Below are positions 25,664 to 33,967 of a stretch of DNA of 64,000 nucleotides, piece by piece. The translations under genes and the position numbers were made by a program. Source of the DNA: Fodinibacter sp963747405 (GTDB lineage Bacteria > Actinomycetota > Actinomycetes > Actinomycetales > Dermatophilaceae); assembly GCA_963747405.1 (NCBI GenBank), contig CAVVFG010000021.1:20617-84616 (forward strand), given 5' to 3'. The notes under the pieces are model-generated. The model had not been told where the DNA came from. It saw only the letters and a list, made by a program, of their open reading frames with translations, and did not search any database. Numbering within the stretch: position 1 is the stretch's first letter; each line of letters starts with the position of its first letter.

Positions 25664-27841
25664 ATGTCCACTCTTCTCTACCGCCTCGGCCGGGGAGCCG
25701 CGCTCCACCCGTGGCGCGCCATCGGCGCCTGGCTCGCCTTCTCAGCCCTCGTCTTCGCCGTAGCTGCCTGGGTCGGTGGCGACACTCGGGAGAACTGGCA
25801 GCTGCCAGGATCGGAGTCCCAGCGCGGGCTTGACCTGATCCGTGAGCACGTCCCCGCCGCCGGCTCGGCGATGTCCCGGGTGGTCGTCCACAGCGATCAC
25901 CCGATCGCAGCCGACGCCCTGGACACCCTCGACGCCAACCTGGCGCGGATGCCGCACGTCGCGGCCGTCAAGGCGCCGGCCGTCTCGGCCGACGGCGACA
26001 CCGCGCTCGTCATCGTCACCTACGACGTGCAGGTCACCGACCCCGACCTGATGGAGAACCTCGCCCCGCTCGAGACCGCCATCGCGCCGACGAAGGACGC
26101 GGGCTACCAGGTCGAGCTCAACGGGGAACTGCCCGAGACCGCGGCAGCACCGATGCGCGGAACGGGAGAGCTCGTCGGCGTGATCGCCGCACTCGTCATC
26201 CTCGTGGTCGCGTTCGGTTCCGTCATCGCTGCCGGCCTCCCGGTCCTCACGGCGATCGCCGGCCTGGCTGTCGGGTCGGCCGGCTTGGCGATCCTCGCCG
26301 GCGTCATGGACGTCTCGAACACCGCACCCACCGTCGCCACCATGGTCGGTCTGGGCGTCGGCATCGACTACGCACTGCTGATGGTCAGCCGCCACGTCGA
26401 GTTCCTGCGCGCGGGTCACGACCCCGTCGAGGCTGCCGGGCGGGCCTGCGCCACCGCAGGGCGGTCTGTGGTCTTCGCGGCGATGACGGTGCTCGTCTCG
26501 CTGCTGGGCCTGCGCCTGGCCGACCTGCAGACGTATGCCGCCTTCGGCTTCGCCACCGCCATCGCCGTGATCTGCGTCCTCGCCGCGGCGCTGGTCCTCG
26601 TACCGGCGCTGTGCCGCCTGGGTGGACGCCGGCTGATGCCGCGAACAGCGCGCCGCGGCTCGTCCGCCGTGGCCGCCACGACGCCACTCACCGCCCGCTG
26701 GGCAGCCCGTGTCGGCCGCACGCCACTTCCGTGGGCCCTGGCCGCCGTCGTCGTGATGCTGGCCCTGGCAGCACCGGCGCTCGACATCCGCACGTGGCCC
26801 GGCGACCCCAGTGCCGCATCCAGCGAGCTCACGACCCGCAAGGCCTTCGACCTCATCGCCGAGGAGTTCGGGCCCGGCGCGAACGCCTCGTACGTCGTGG
26901 TCGCCGAGCGCGACCGGGTCGATGCGGCTGCCGTCGGGGCGGCCCGGGATGCGCTCGCTGCACGCAGCGACCTGGCGGCCGTGTCGCCCGTCGTGGACTC
27001 CCCGGACGGCGCGATCTCGATCATCGAGCTCCAGCCGACCTTCGGCCCGATCGACGCCCGAACGCCCGATCTCGTCAGCGACATCCGTGCCGACCTGCCC
27101 GACGGCGTCGTCCTCACGGGGCAGACCCCACTGCTCAGCGACATCTCCGAGCTGCTCGCCGAGCGGCTCTGGGTCGTCATCGCCTTCGTCGTCGGGGTCT
27201 CGATGCTCCTGCTGATGATGGTGTTCCGCTCCGTGCTCGTCCCGCTCAAGGCAGCGCTGATGAACCTGCTCTCCATCGGTGCGGCCTACGGAGTCATGGT
27301 CGCGGTCTTCCAGTGGGGCTGGGGCGCGCAGCTGCTCGGCCTCGACCACGCCACGCCAGTCTCGAGCTGGGTCCCGATCCTCATCTTCGCGATCCTCTTC
27401 GGGCTGTCCATGGACTACGAGGTCTTCCTCCTCTCCCGGATCCGCGAGGACTGGCTGGCCACGGGCGACGCCCAGGCCAGCGTGGTCCGAGGGCTCCGCG
27501 ACACCGGACGGGTCATCTCATCCGCCGCAGCGATCATGGTCGCCGTGTTCATCGGCTTCGCCAGCGAGGTCGACGTCGTCGTGCAGATGCTCGGGGTGGG
27601 TCTGGCCGCTGCAGTCCTCCTGGACGCCACCGTCATCCGGATGGTGCTCGTGCCGGCGACGATGACGATGCTCGGGCGGTGGAACTGGTGGATGCCGTCG
27701 TGGCTCGACCGGGTGCTGCCCGCCATCGAGGCAGAGGCCTCGCCGTCCCCGGCCGGCCCTGCGGCCACCACGGCCCCGCAGGACTCCACGCCCACTGCGG
27801 AGCCCACACCCGAGCGCGAACCGGCGCTCGTGCAGCACTGA
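25664..27841 (+). CDS. MMPL family transporter (RND superfamily)
   Basis: 725 aa with about 12 membrane segments in two repeats of one plus five, separated by two external domains. The RND-type charged motifs are GVGIDYALLMVSR near residue 233 and GLSMDYEVFLLSRIRE near residue 582. These carry the Asp-Tyr pair that relays protons. The tail is a short Pro/Thr-rich cytoplasmic extension. MMPL proteins export lipids, siderophores or drugs using the proton gradient. Strong ribosome site GGAGGACCCGC-ATG. It is followed 58 bp later by the hemerythrin-domain gene, probably one transcript. The cargo is unknown. Confidence 0.94.
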   Translation: MSTLLYRLGRGAALHPWRAIGAWLAFSALVFAVAAWVGGDTRENWQLPGSESQRGLDLIREHVPAAGSAMSRVVVHSDHPIAADALDTLDANLARMPHVAAVKAPAVSADGDTALVIVTYDVQVTDPDLMENLAPLETAIAPTKDAGYQVELNGELPETAAAPMRGTGELVGVIAALVILVVAFGSVIAAGLPVLTAIAGLAVGSAGLAILAGVMDVSNTAPTVATMVGLGVGIDYALLMVSRHVEFLRAGHDPVEAAGRACATAGRSVVFAAMTVLVSLLGLRLADLQTYAAFGFATAIAVICVLAAALVLVPALCRLGGRRLMPRTARRGSSAVAATTPLTARWAARVGRTPLPWALAAVVVMLALAAPALDIRTWPGDPSAASSELTTRKAFDLIAEEFGPGANASYVVVAERDRVDAAAVGAARDALAARSDLAAVSPVVDSPDGAISIIELQPTFGPIDARTPDLVSDIRADLPDGVVLTGQTPLLSDISELLAERLWVVIAFVVGVSMLLLMMVFRSVLVPLKAALMNLLSIGAAYGVMVAVFQWGWGAQLLGLDHATPVSSWVPILIFAILFGLSMDYEVFLLSRIREDWLATGDAQASVVRGLRDTGRVISSAAAIMVAVFIGFASEVDVVVQMLGVGLAAAVLLDATVIRMVLVPATMTMLGRWNWWMPSWLDRVLPAIEAEASPSPAGPAATTAPQDSTPTAEPTPEREPALVQH

Positions 27842-27899
27842 CCACCGGGCCCGGCGACTCCGCCGTCCCCACCCACCCCACTGCGAAAGGACCACCACC

Positions 27900-28625
27900 A
27901 TGAGCATCACCGACCCCTCCACCCAGCACCGGCGGCAGCTGCGCCTGCCCGGGCAGGCAGCCGCCCCCGACGGCCCGCTGGACATGACGATGATGTATCT
28001 GATGCATCACGCGTTCCGACGGGACCTCACGGCGTTCGCCGTCGCCGTGCCCCGTACCCCGGTCGACGCCCGGGACGCGTGGGCGGCACTGGCGGCGCGC
28101 TGGGAGCTCTTCTCCGCCACCCTGCACAACCACCATCACGGCGAGGACGAGCACGTCTGGCCCGCGCTGATGGAACGGGCCGACGAACAGGACCGCGCCA
28201 CCCTGGAGGCGATGGAGGACGAGCACGCCGTCATCGACCCCGTCCTCGACGCCTGCCGGGACGGCATCACGCTGATGACCACCCACCCGACCGAGGACGT
28301 CCGCAGTGCCCTGGCTGTCCGCCTGGTGTCCGCCCGTGAACATCTGGCCCGCCACCTCACCCACGAGGAGACCGACGCCATCGCCTTCATGCAGCGGGTC
28401 CTCACGGCCGAGGAGTGGGATGCCATCGAGGACCGGCTGCGCAGCACCCTGAGCCTGGGAAAGATCGTGCGGATGGTGCCGTGGGTGATCCACGAGCTGC
28501 CGGTCGACGCCCGGCACGAGCTCTTCCACGAGATGCCCGGGGGTCGCGCCTACCAGTTGGTCTGGTGGTTCACCCGGCGCCGGTTCGCGCGGCGGGATGC
28601 GGTGGCCTTCGGGTTGGGAGCCTGA
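27900..28625 (+). CDS. Hemerythrin-domain protein
   Basis: 241 aa. A four-helix hemerythrin-like domain covers residues 30-160 with candidate iron ligands His36/His37, His76 to His80 (HNHHHGEDEH), Glu84/His85, Glu108/His109 (EDEH) and His152/His155/Glu156 (RHLTHEE). The remaining 80 residues are basic and aromatic (YQLVWWFTRRRFARR). Such proteins bind O2 or NO or sense redox state through a di-iron centre. The ribosome site GAAAGGACC precedes the ATG. It lies directly behind the MMPL transporter, so co-expression is likely, though the link is not explained. Confidence 0.92.
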   Translation: MSITDPSTQHRRQLRLPGQAAAPDGPLDMTMMYLMHHAFRRDLTAFAVAVPRTPVDARDAWAALAARWELFSATLHNHHHGEDEHVWPALMERADEQDRATLEAMEDEHAVIDPVLDACRDGITLMTTHPTEDVRSALAVRLVSAREHLARHLTHEETDAIAFMQRVLTAEEWDAIEDRLRSTLSLGKIVRMVPWVIHELPVDARHELFHEMPGGRAYQLVWWFTRRRFARRDAVAFGLGA

Positions 28626-28637
28626 CCAGCCTCGTGC

Positions 28638-31600
28638 TCAGATGCCGAAGAGGTCCCGCTGTCCGCGCCACCACAGGGCGAACAGCGGGATCTCCCACGC
28701 CTCTGCCAGTAGCTCGGCAGCGTCGGCGTGCCTGGTGGCCAGCGCCTGCTCACCGGTTGCCACGGCAGCCAGCGCCAGGTAGGCGTCGACCGGGCCGGAC
28801 GCCACGCCGGAACCCGCTACGCAGCTACGCCCCTCGTAGGGCGCGAGGAGGGCGTAGGCCTTGGACGCAAGAGCCGGGTTCCCGGTGTAGGCACCCATCG
28901 CTGCGGCGCAGCCCCAGTTGAGCAGGGAGTACCAGTCGACGGGGGCGAGGTTCGGCGGGTGCTCCTCGAGCCAGGCCCGCGCGCGCTCCTCCTGGCCGTC
29001 TCGCCACAGCACGAACGCGACCGTCGACCCGGTCGGCATGCTGCTGCTCGAGAGGCCGACCAGGAGATCCTCGGACAGCGGGAAGTCGTCGCGCCACACC
29101 ACCAGGCAGGCCAGGTTGCCGCCGATGGCATCCTCGCCCTGGGCCAGTTCCGACTCCTTCACCATCCGCACCACCTCGGCCAGGAGGCGGTCGCACTCGA
29201 CGACATCGCCGGCCATCGCGCGCCACGGGATGACCAGCGACTGCAGCGCGAGCTCGGCGTACGTCATCCGCATCCGCTCGGCACCGGCGAGCGCCTCACG
29301 CTGCCGCTCCCACATCTCCTGGGGCCGACCCAGCTCCCCGAGGACGAAGGCGGTCTGCACGGCGGCCACCACCTCGGCGTGGGTGTCGCCGACCTCGCGC
29401 GCGATGACGATGGCCTCCTCCGCCAGTGCCCGGCGTCGATCCGCGGTCTCCGGCACCCAGATGGCGGTGTACGCGGCCGTGACGACGTCGAGCAGCAGCG
29501 GCCGGTCGTCGAGTCGACGTGCCATGGCGATGGACTCATCGACCAGCGCCCGGCGTTCCTCCACGCCGCCGGCGTAGTAGATCTCACCCGCCAGCACGGC
29601 GAGGCACCGGCATCGTAGGGCCGAGTCGCCGGGCGGCAGCGCGTCCAGGCTCCTGCGAAGCGCGGCGACCAGGCTCGTGTGGACAGCACCGTGCCGGGCG
29701 GACTGCCACAGCCCACCGCGAAGGGTGAGCGTCGCCGCTTCGGCCGCGAGGACGACGTCGCCCAGGTCGTCCGCGATCCCGACCGCCTCCTGTGCTGTGG
29801 CGGTGAGCTGGTCCCACCGGCCCGCCCACCGGTCGGCGACGGCGCGCTGCACCAGCACGTCGTACCAGTCGCGCGGGCTCGACGCCGGATCCTGGGTCTG
29901 GGCCTCGAGGGCGCTCGCGAAGAGCGCGGAGGCCTCGGGATGGGCGTGGGCTCGCATCGCCACCTCGCCGGCCGCGGCCGCCGCTCGCCATGCCTGCGCA
30001 GCACAGGCGGGTCCGGCCGCCAGCCAGTGCCGCGCCTCCTCGGTCTCCCGGTTCGCGTGTCGCCCGAGCGCCCGGGCAACCGTGCTGTGTTGGCGCGCAC
30101 GGCGCGACGGGCTCAACCTCACGTACAGGGTGTCGCGGACCAGCGCGTGCTCGAAGGTGAACCGGTCGACCCCGACCTCGCGGACCAGGCCGCTCGCCTG
30201 AGCCGGGTCGAGCAGGTCGAAGAGCGCGTCCTCGTCGTGGCCGGTGCAGTCGGCGAGGACGGCGAGCTCCACCTGACGCCCGATGACCGATGCCGTCTCC
30301 AGGATCTGCCGGGTGGCGTCGGGCAGGCGTTGGAGGCGACGGGCGACGACCTCCTGGACCACTGTCGGCGGGTCCGGCTCGGCCAGCAGCTCGGCAAGCT
30401 CGCGTCCCGTGCCGGCCAGGCGGGAGTACTCCACGAGGAAGAAGGGGTTGCCGTCGGTGCGCTCGTGCAGGGCGCGCGCTTGGGCGTCCTCGGGTTCGCG
30501 CTCGGTGACGGCGGCGACGATCCCTGCTGCCGCGGACTCATCCAGCCCGTCGAGCTCGATCCGGATGGCGTGGCCTCGCCCCAGTACCTCGGCCACGTCG
30601 GCCAGCGCGCCGGTGGCGATGGGTCTGCTGCGCCAGGTCGCGACCACGACAAGCGGTACCACCGGGGCGGACTCGACGAGCAGGCGCAGCACTCGCAGGG
30701 TCGCCGTGTCCGCCCAGTGGAGGTCGTCGAGCACGACGAGCAACGGTTCCTCACGCGCCGCCGAGACCAGTGCAGTGACGACGGACTCCCACGCAGCGAA
30801 GTCCGAGCCCTCCCCCTGGGGTTCCGCGCTCGGACGGTCCAGCGCTGAGAGGATGCTGCGCCAGGGGTACAACGGTGGCGCACCATCGTCCTGGGAGCAG
30901 CGGCCAAGGACCGCACGGACCCCTTGCTGGCGGGCGCGGTGCATCAGCTCCGTGGCGAGCCGGCTCTTGCCGATCCCCGGGTCACCGGACAGGACGGCGA
31001 AGGTCGTCTCGCCGGAGGTCGCCCGGTCCAACGCCGCGACGAGGCGAGCGAGCTCGTGGTCCCGGCCGAGCATCGGCCACGAGGCCGTGCCGACCTGGGA
31101 CGACGGGCCGGGCACGGAACGGGCCGGGGCTGCGACGGACCACTGCCCGGGTCGCTCCGAATCCGCGCTCGCCGTCGACGTCCCCTCCGGCGGGGGCGAC
31201 CACTCGAGGGCCGGGTCCTGGGCGAGGATCCGTGCCTGCATGTCCCGCACCCCGGTCCCCGGATCCAACCCGAGCTCGTCGGACAACACCTCGCGCAGCT
31301 GCCGGAGCGCGTCGAGGGCATCGGCCTGCCGGCCGCTCCGTACGAGCGCGAGAGCGCGCAGGGTCCACGGTCGTTCGCGCAACGGATGCGCCGTCGTCAG
31401 CTGCTCGAGGTCGGCAGCGATCGAGGCGTGCTCCCCCAACAGCAGCCCGGCGGCCGCACGAGCCTCCTGCGCGAGCAGTTTGAGCTCCTCGAGGCGCGCG
31501 CGCTCCGCCACGGCTGCGGGAGCATCACCGAGCTCGGCGTACGCCTCGCCGCGCCACAGCGCCAGCGCCTCTTCCACCCGAGACCTTGACTGCTCGAGCT

Positions 31601-31991
31601 CGCCCCGAGACCGCTGCGAGGTGAGCACAGAGGCGCTCAGCTGTCGGTGCTCCACCGCGACGACCTCCGCGAACCGGCGGGCGTCCAGGAGCTCCGGCGG
31701 CACCATCAGCGCGTAGCCGGGCGCCACCGTCACCAACACCGCCGCCGGCGTTCGACGGGCCCGCCCCGGTTCGAGCACCTTGCGCAGCCCTGAGACATAG
31801 GACTGCAGCGTTGTCATTGCGCCGGGAGGGGCTGCCTGTCCCCACAGCGTGTCAAGCAGGGTGTCGACCGGGACCGGACGGCCGACGGACAGGGCGAGCG
31901 CGCTGAGCAGGGCGCGCGACTTCGGGGCACCGAGCTCGAGGTCCTCCCCGTCGCGGGTCGCTTCGATCGGCCCCAGGACCCGAAGTTGCAC
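28638..31991 (-). CDS. AfsR/SARP-type regulator: OmpR-like DNA-binding, BTAD and ATPase domains
   Basis: 1117 aa. Residues 1-95 form a winged-helix DNA-binding domain (LRVLGPIEATRDGEDLELG, KSRALLSALAL). Residues about 98-245 form the bacterial transcriptional activation domain (BTAD). An AAA/STAND ATPase follows with Walker A GDPGIGKS at about 336-343 and Walker B-like LLVVLDDLHWAD. The remaining 600 residues are alpha-helical TPR-like repeats. This is the plan of AfsR-like activators of secondary metabolism. It is read leaderlessly from GTG 31991. The olefin operon begins 950 bp away on the other strand and is a plausible target, by position only. Confidence 0.92.
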   Translation of the reverse strand: MQLRVLGPIEATRDGEDLELGAPKSRALLSALALSVGRPVPVDTLLDTLWGQAAPPGAMTTLQSYVSGLRKVLEPGRARRTPAAVLVTVAPGYALMVPPELLDARRFAEVVAVEHRQLSASVLTSQRSRGELEQSRSRVEEALALWRGEAYAELGDAPAAVAERARLEELKLLAQEARAAAGLLLGEHASIAADLEQLTTAHPLRERPWTLRALALVRSGRQADALDALRQLREVLSDELGLDPGTGVRDMQARILAQDPALEWSPPPEGTSTASADSERPGQWSVAAPARSVPGPSSQVGTASWPMLGRDHELARLVAALDRATSGETTFAVLSGDPGIGKSRLATELMHRARQQGVRAVLGRCSQDDGAPPLYPWRSILSALDRPSAEPQGEGSDFAAWESVVTALVSAAREEPLLVVLDDLHWADTATLRVLRLLVESAPVVPLVVVATWRSRPIATGALADVAEVLGRGHAIRIELDGLDESAAAGIVAAVTEREPEDAQARALHERTDGNPFFLVEYSRLAGTGRELAELLAEPDPPTVVQEVVARRLQRLPDATRQILETASVIGRQVELAVLADCTGHDEDALFDLLDPAQASGLVREVGVDRFTFEHALVRDTLYVRLSPSRRARQHSTVARALGRHANRETEEARHWLAAGPACAAQAWRAAAAAGEVAMRAHAHPEASALFASALEAQTQDPASSPRDWYDVLVQRAVADRWAGRWDQLTATAQEAVGIADDLGDVVLAAEAATLTLRGGLWQSARHGAVHTSLVAALRRSLDALPPGDSALRCRCLAVLAGEIYYAGGVEERRALVDESIAMARRLDDRPLLLDVVTAAYTAIWVPETADRRRALAEEAIVIAREVGDTHAEVVAAVQTAFVLGELGRPQEMWERQREALAGAERMRMTYAELALQSLVIPWRAMAGDVVECDRLLAEVVRMVKESELAQGEDAIGGNLACLVVWRDDFPLSEDLLVGLSSSSMPTGSTVAFVLWRDGQEERARAWLEEHPPNLAPVDWYSLLNWGCAAAMGAYTGNPALASKAYALLAPYEGRSCVAGSGVASGPVDAYLALAAVATGEQALATRHADAAELLAEAWEIPLFALWWRGQRDLFGI

Positions 31992-31997
31992 AGGGGG

Positions 31998-32003
31998 AGC
32001 ATA
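31998..32003 (-). promoter_or_regulatory. Predicted -10 box (TATGCT) for the BTAD regulator
   Basis: On the minus strand TATGCT is followed by CCCCCT and then GTG 31991. No ribosome site is present, so a leaderless transcript is the simplest reading. Confidence 0.45.
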
Positions 32004-32506
32004 ATCCGGGAGGGGACCACAAGCAGGACCGCTGAGGGTGAAGGGGTCGGCTCACGAGGTGCCACCCGATGCCTCGTTGCGCCGGGCGTGCCAGCACCAG
32101 GAGGCCGACGAGCGCGACCACGGCGGCTGTCTGGAGTGCAGCGGCATCCACGCGGCCGGTGTGGAGGCTGGGCCACACGCGGGGAATCCTGTCCGGGAGC
32201 TCTTCCCGGACCGGGCGGGACACCCGGCTGGTGTGTTCGGGCCTGCCTCAACGCTCGTCCGCTCCTGGCTCCTCGAACCACTCGACCGCGAACGCTCCGC
32301 CTTGCATAGCCCTTTCCGCCGCGATGGCGCGCCGCCGCAGCGCGGTCTGAGCGTCGCAGGGTCGGGTCATGAGTCCGAAGAGTCGTGGGCGCCCGAGGGG
32401 GCGGGGTCGACCCGTGCCACGGTCTGTCGTAGTGGTTTGAGCAGGTGAAAGACGACCCCTCGGCAGGGCACGGAGGCTGTGTGCATTGTCGGGCCTTTGG
32501 CAGGGT
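32004..32506. other. Gap with weak small frames on the minus strand
   Basis: Two minus-strand frames look faintly protein-like: ATG 32370 to 32248 (40 aa, containing QTALRRRAIAAERAM), and GTG 32223 onward with a hydrophobic run (LQTAAVVALVGLLVLA) that then enters the regulator promoter. Neither has a ribosome site or a known relative. They may be decayed genes next to the TetR relic. Confidence 0.25.
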
Positions 32507-32699
32507 ATGCCGATGGCGGCGGCCACCCGGGACCGCTCGCTCGAGTCGGCGGTCGAGATGCTCGGCGCGCGAGGCGTGCGTGCGTTGAGCCACGCGCGGG
32601 TCGATGACAGTGCAGGTCTTGCAACGGCTCACGGTCGATCCCGAACTGGACCTGCGCCCGGCCATCGGGCGCGCAGTGCGCGCGCTGGCGAACCCCTGA
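32507..32699 (+). pseudogene. TetR-family regulator, internally deleted relic
   Basis: From ATG 32507 the frame gives a TetR N-terminus (RDRSLESAVEMLGARGVRAL, then SHARVDDSAGL), the first helices of the DNA-binding domain. Immediately after, in another frame, lies a typical TetR C-terminal end (VLQRLTVDPELDLRPAIGRA, then VRALANP and TGA at 32697-32699). About 120-150 residues that should lie between the two are gone. So an internal out-of-frame deletion has fused the two ends. It points toward oleA, and may once have controlled it. Confidence 0.72.
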
Positions 32700-32941
32700 C
32701 CTGACGGTGTGCCATCGACACCTGGCGATGTGGCCAGCCCGACGCGCACCTGCACGCCGGGTGTTCCTCCTCGGACCGCCACGGTTCGCGCCGCGCCCGG
32801 GGCGGGCATCAGCACTCGAGGTGAGACAACACGGTGATCGGCGGTGCCCTGTGCGTCGTTCACGCACATCTGTTCCCATGGCGCGGGCCGCGACGACCTA
32901 CGATGACGGTCGTCCACCGCGGCACGAATAGGAGCATCTGC

Positions 32942-33967
32942 GTGAGCCCCAACTCCACCCACCGCTACACCAACACCGCCGTCCTCGGGATCGAGCGGGT
33001 CGAGGCGCCAGTGGTCGTGACGTCCGACGAGCTGGACGAGCGCCTGGCCGACGTCTACGCGCGGACCAAGATGCGTGGCGGGATGCTCCAGAACGTCGTC
33101 GGCATCCACGAGCGTCGTCGCTGGTCCGAGGGCCAGTCCTTCACCGAGGGTGCCATCGCCGCCGGTCGGGCCGCCCTCACCGCCAGCGGGGTGGCCCCCG
33201 CCGACGTCGGCCTGATGATCAACACCTCGCTGAGCCGCGAGTGGCTCGAGCCGTCGACGGCGGTCTTCATCCACGACGCCCTCGGGATGCCGCCCTCGTG
33301 CCAGAACTTCGACGTGACCAACGCGTGCCTGGGCTTCGTCAACGGCATGGAGATCGCCGCGGCCATGATCGACTCCGGGGCGGTCGACTACGCCCTGGTC
33401 GTCGACGCCGAGGACTCCACACCGGTGCAGGAGGCCACCATCGCCCGGCTCTCCGCGGCGAGCGGCTCCTCGCACGACGTGATCTCCGAGTTCGCGGCGC
33501 TCACCCTCGGCTCTGGTGCTGCCGCGATGGTGCTGGGTCGCGCCGACCGGCACCCCGAGGGTCACCGGGTCGTCGCCGCCGTCAGCCGCGCGGCCACCCA
33601 GCACCACGCGTTGTGCGTCGGGAGCAACGAGATGATGATCACCGACCTCAACGGCCTGCTGGTCGCCGGGTTGGACCTGTCCGCCGACCTGTGGTCCGAC
33701 GCCGCGAAGGAGTTCGGCTGGGACGAGGGGATGGACCGCTACTTCATCCACCAGATCTCCCAGGTGCACACCGAGGCGATCTGCGCGCGCCTGGACATCG
33801 ACCCCGAGCGGGTGCCCCGCACCTTTCCGACCTTCGGCAACATCGGGCCCTGCTCGGTGCCGTTCACGATGGCGGGGGCCACCGACGGCCTCGAGGCCGG
33901 CGACCGGGCGCTGCTCATGGGCATCGGGTCGGGGCTGAACGCCTGCGCCCTCGAGATCACGTGGTGA
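32942..33967 (+). CDS. oleA: OleA, thiolase-fold 3-oxoacid synthase of olefin biosynthesis
   Basis: 341 aa from GTG 32942 (AGGAG 9 nt upstream; a TACGAT box at 32899 could be the promoter). OleA condenses two long-chain acyl-CoAs head-to-head into a 2-alkyl-3-ketoacid. Catalytic residues match the family: Cys129 in TNACLGFVNG, Glu103 in REWLEPST, His270 in FIHQISQ, and Asn300 in FGNIGPCS. The fold and length resemble FabH, but the Glu in the LEP motif and the neighbouring oleBC and oleD genes identify OleA. It overlaps oleBC by 4 bp (GTGA). Confidence 0.94.
   Translation: MSPNSTHRYTNTAVLGIERVEAPVVVTSDELDERLADVYARTKMRGGMLQNVVGIHERRRWSEGQSFTEGAIAAGRAALTASGVAPADVGLMINTSLSREWLEPSTAVFIHDALGMPPSCQNFDVTNACLGFVNGMEIAAAMIDSGAVDYALVVDAEDSTPVQEATIARLSAASGSSHDVISEFAALTLGSGAAAMVLGRADRHPEGHRVVAAVSRAATQHHALCVGSNEMMITDLNGLLVAGLDLSADLWSDAAKEFGWDEGMDRYFIHQISQVHTEAICARLDIDPERVPRTFPTFGNIGPCSVPFTMAGATDGLEAGDRALLMGIGSGLNACALEITW

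Noticed and set aside
25742..27349. A 535-codon minus-strand frame over the MMPL gene
   Set aside because: Asp/Arg/Gly-rich shadow of the transporter with no domain.
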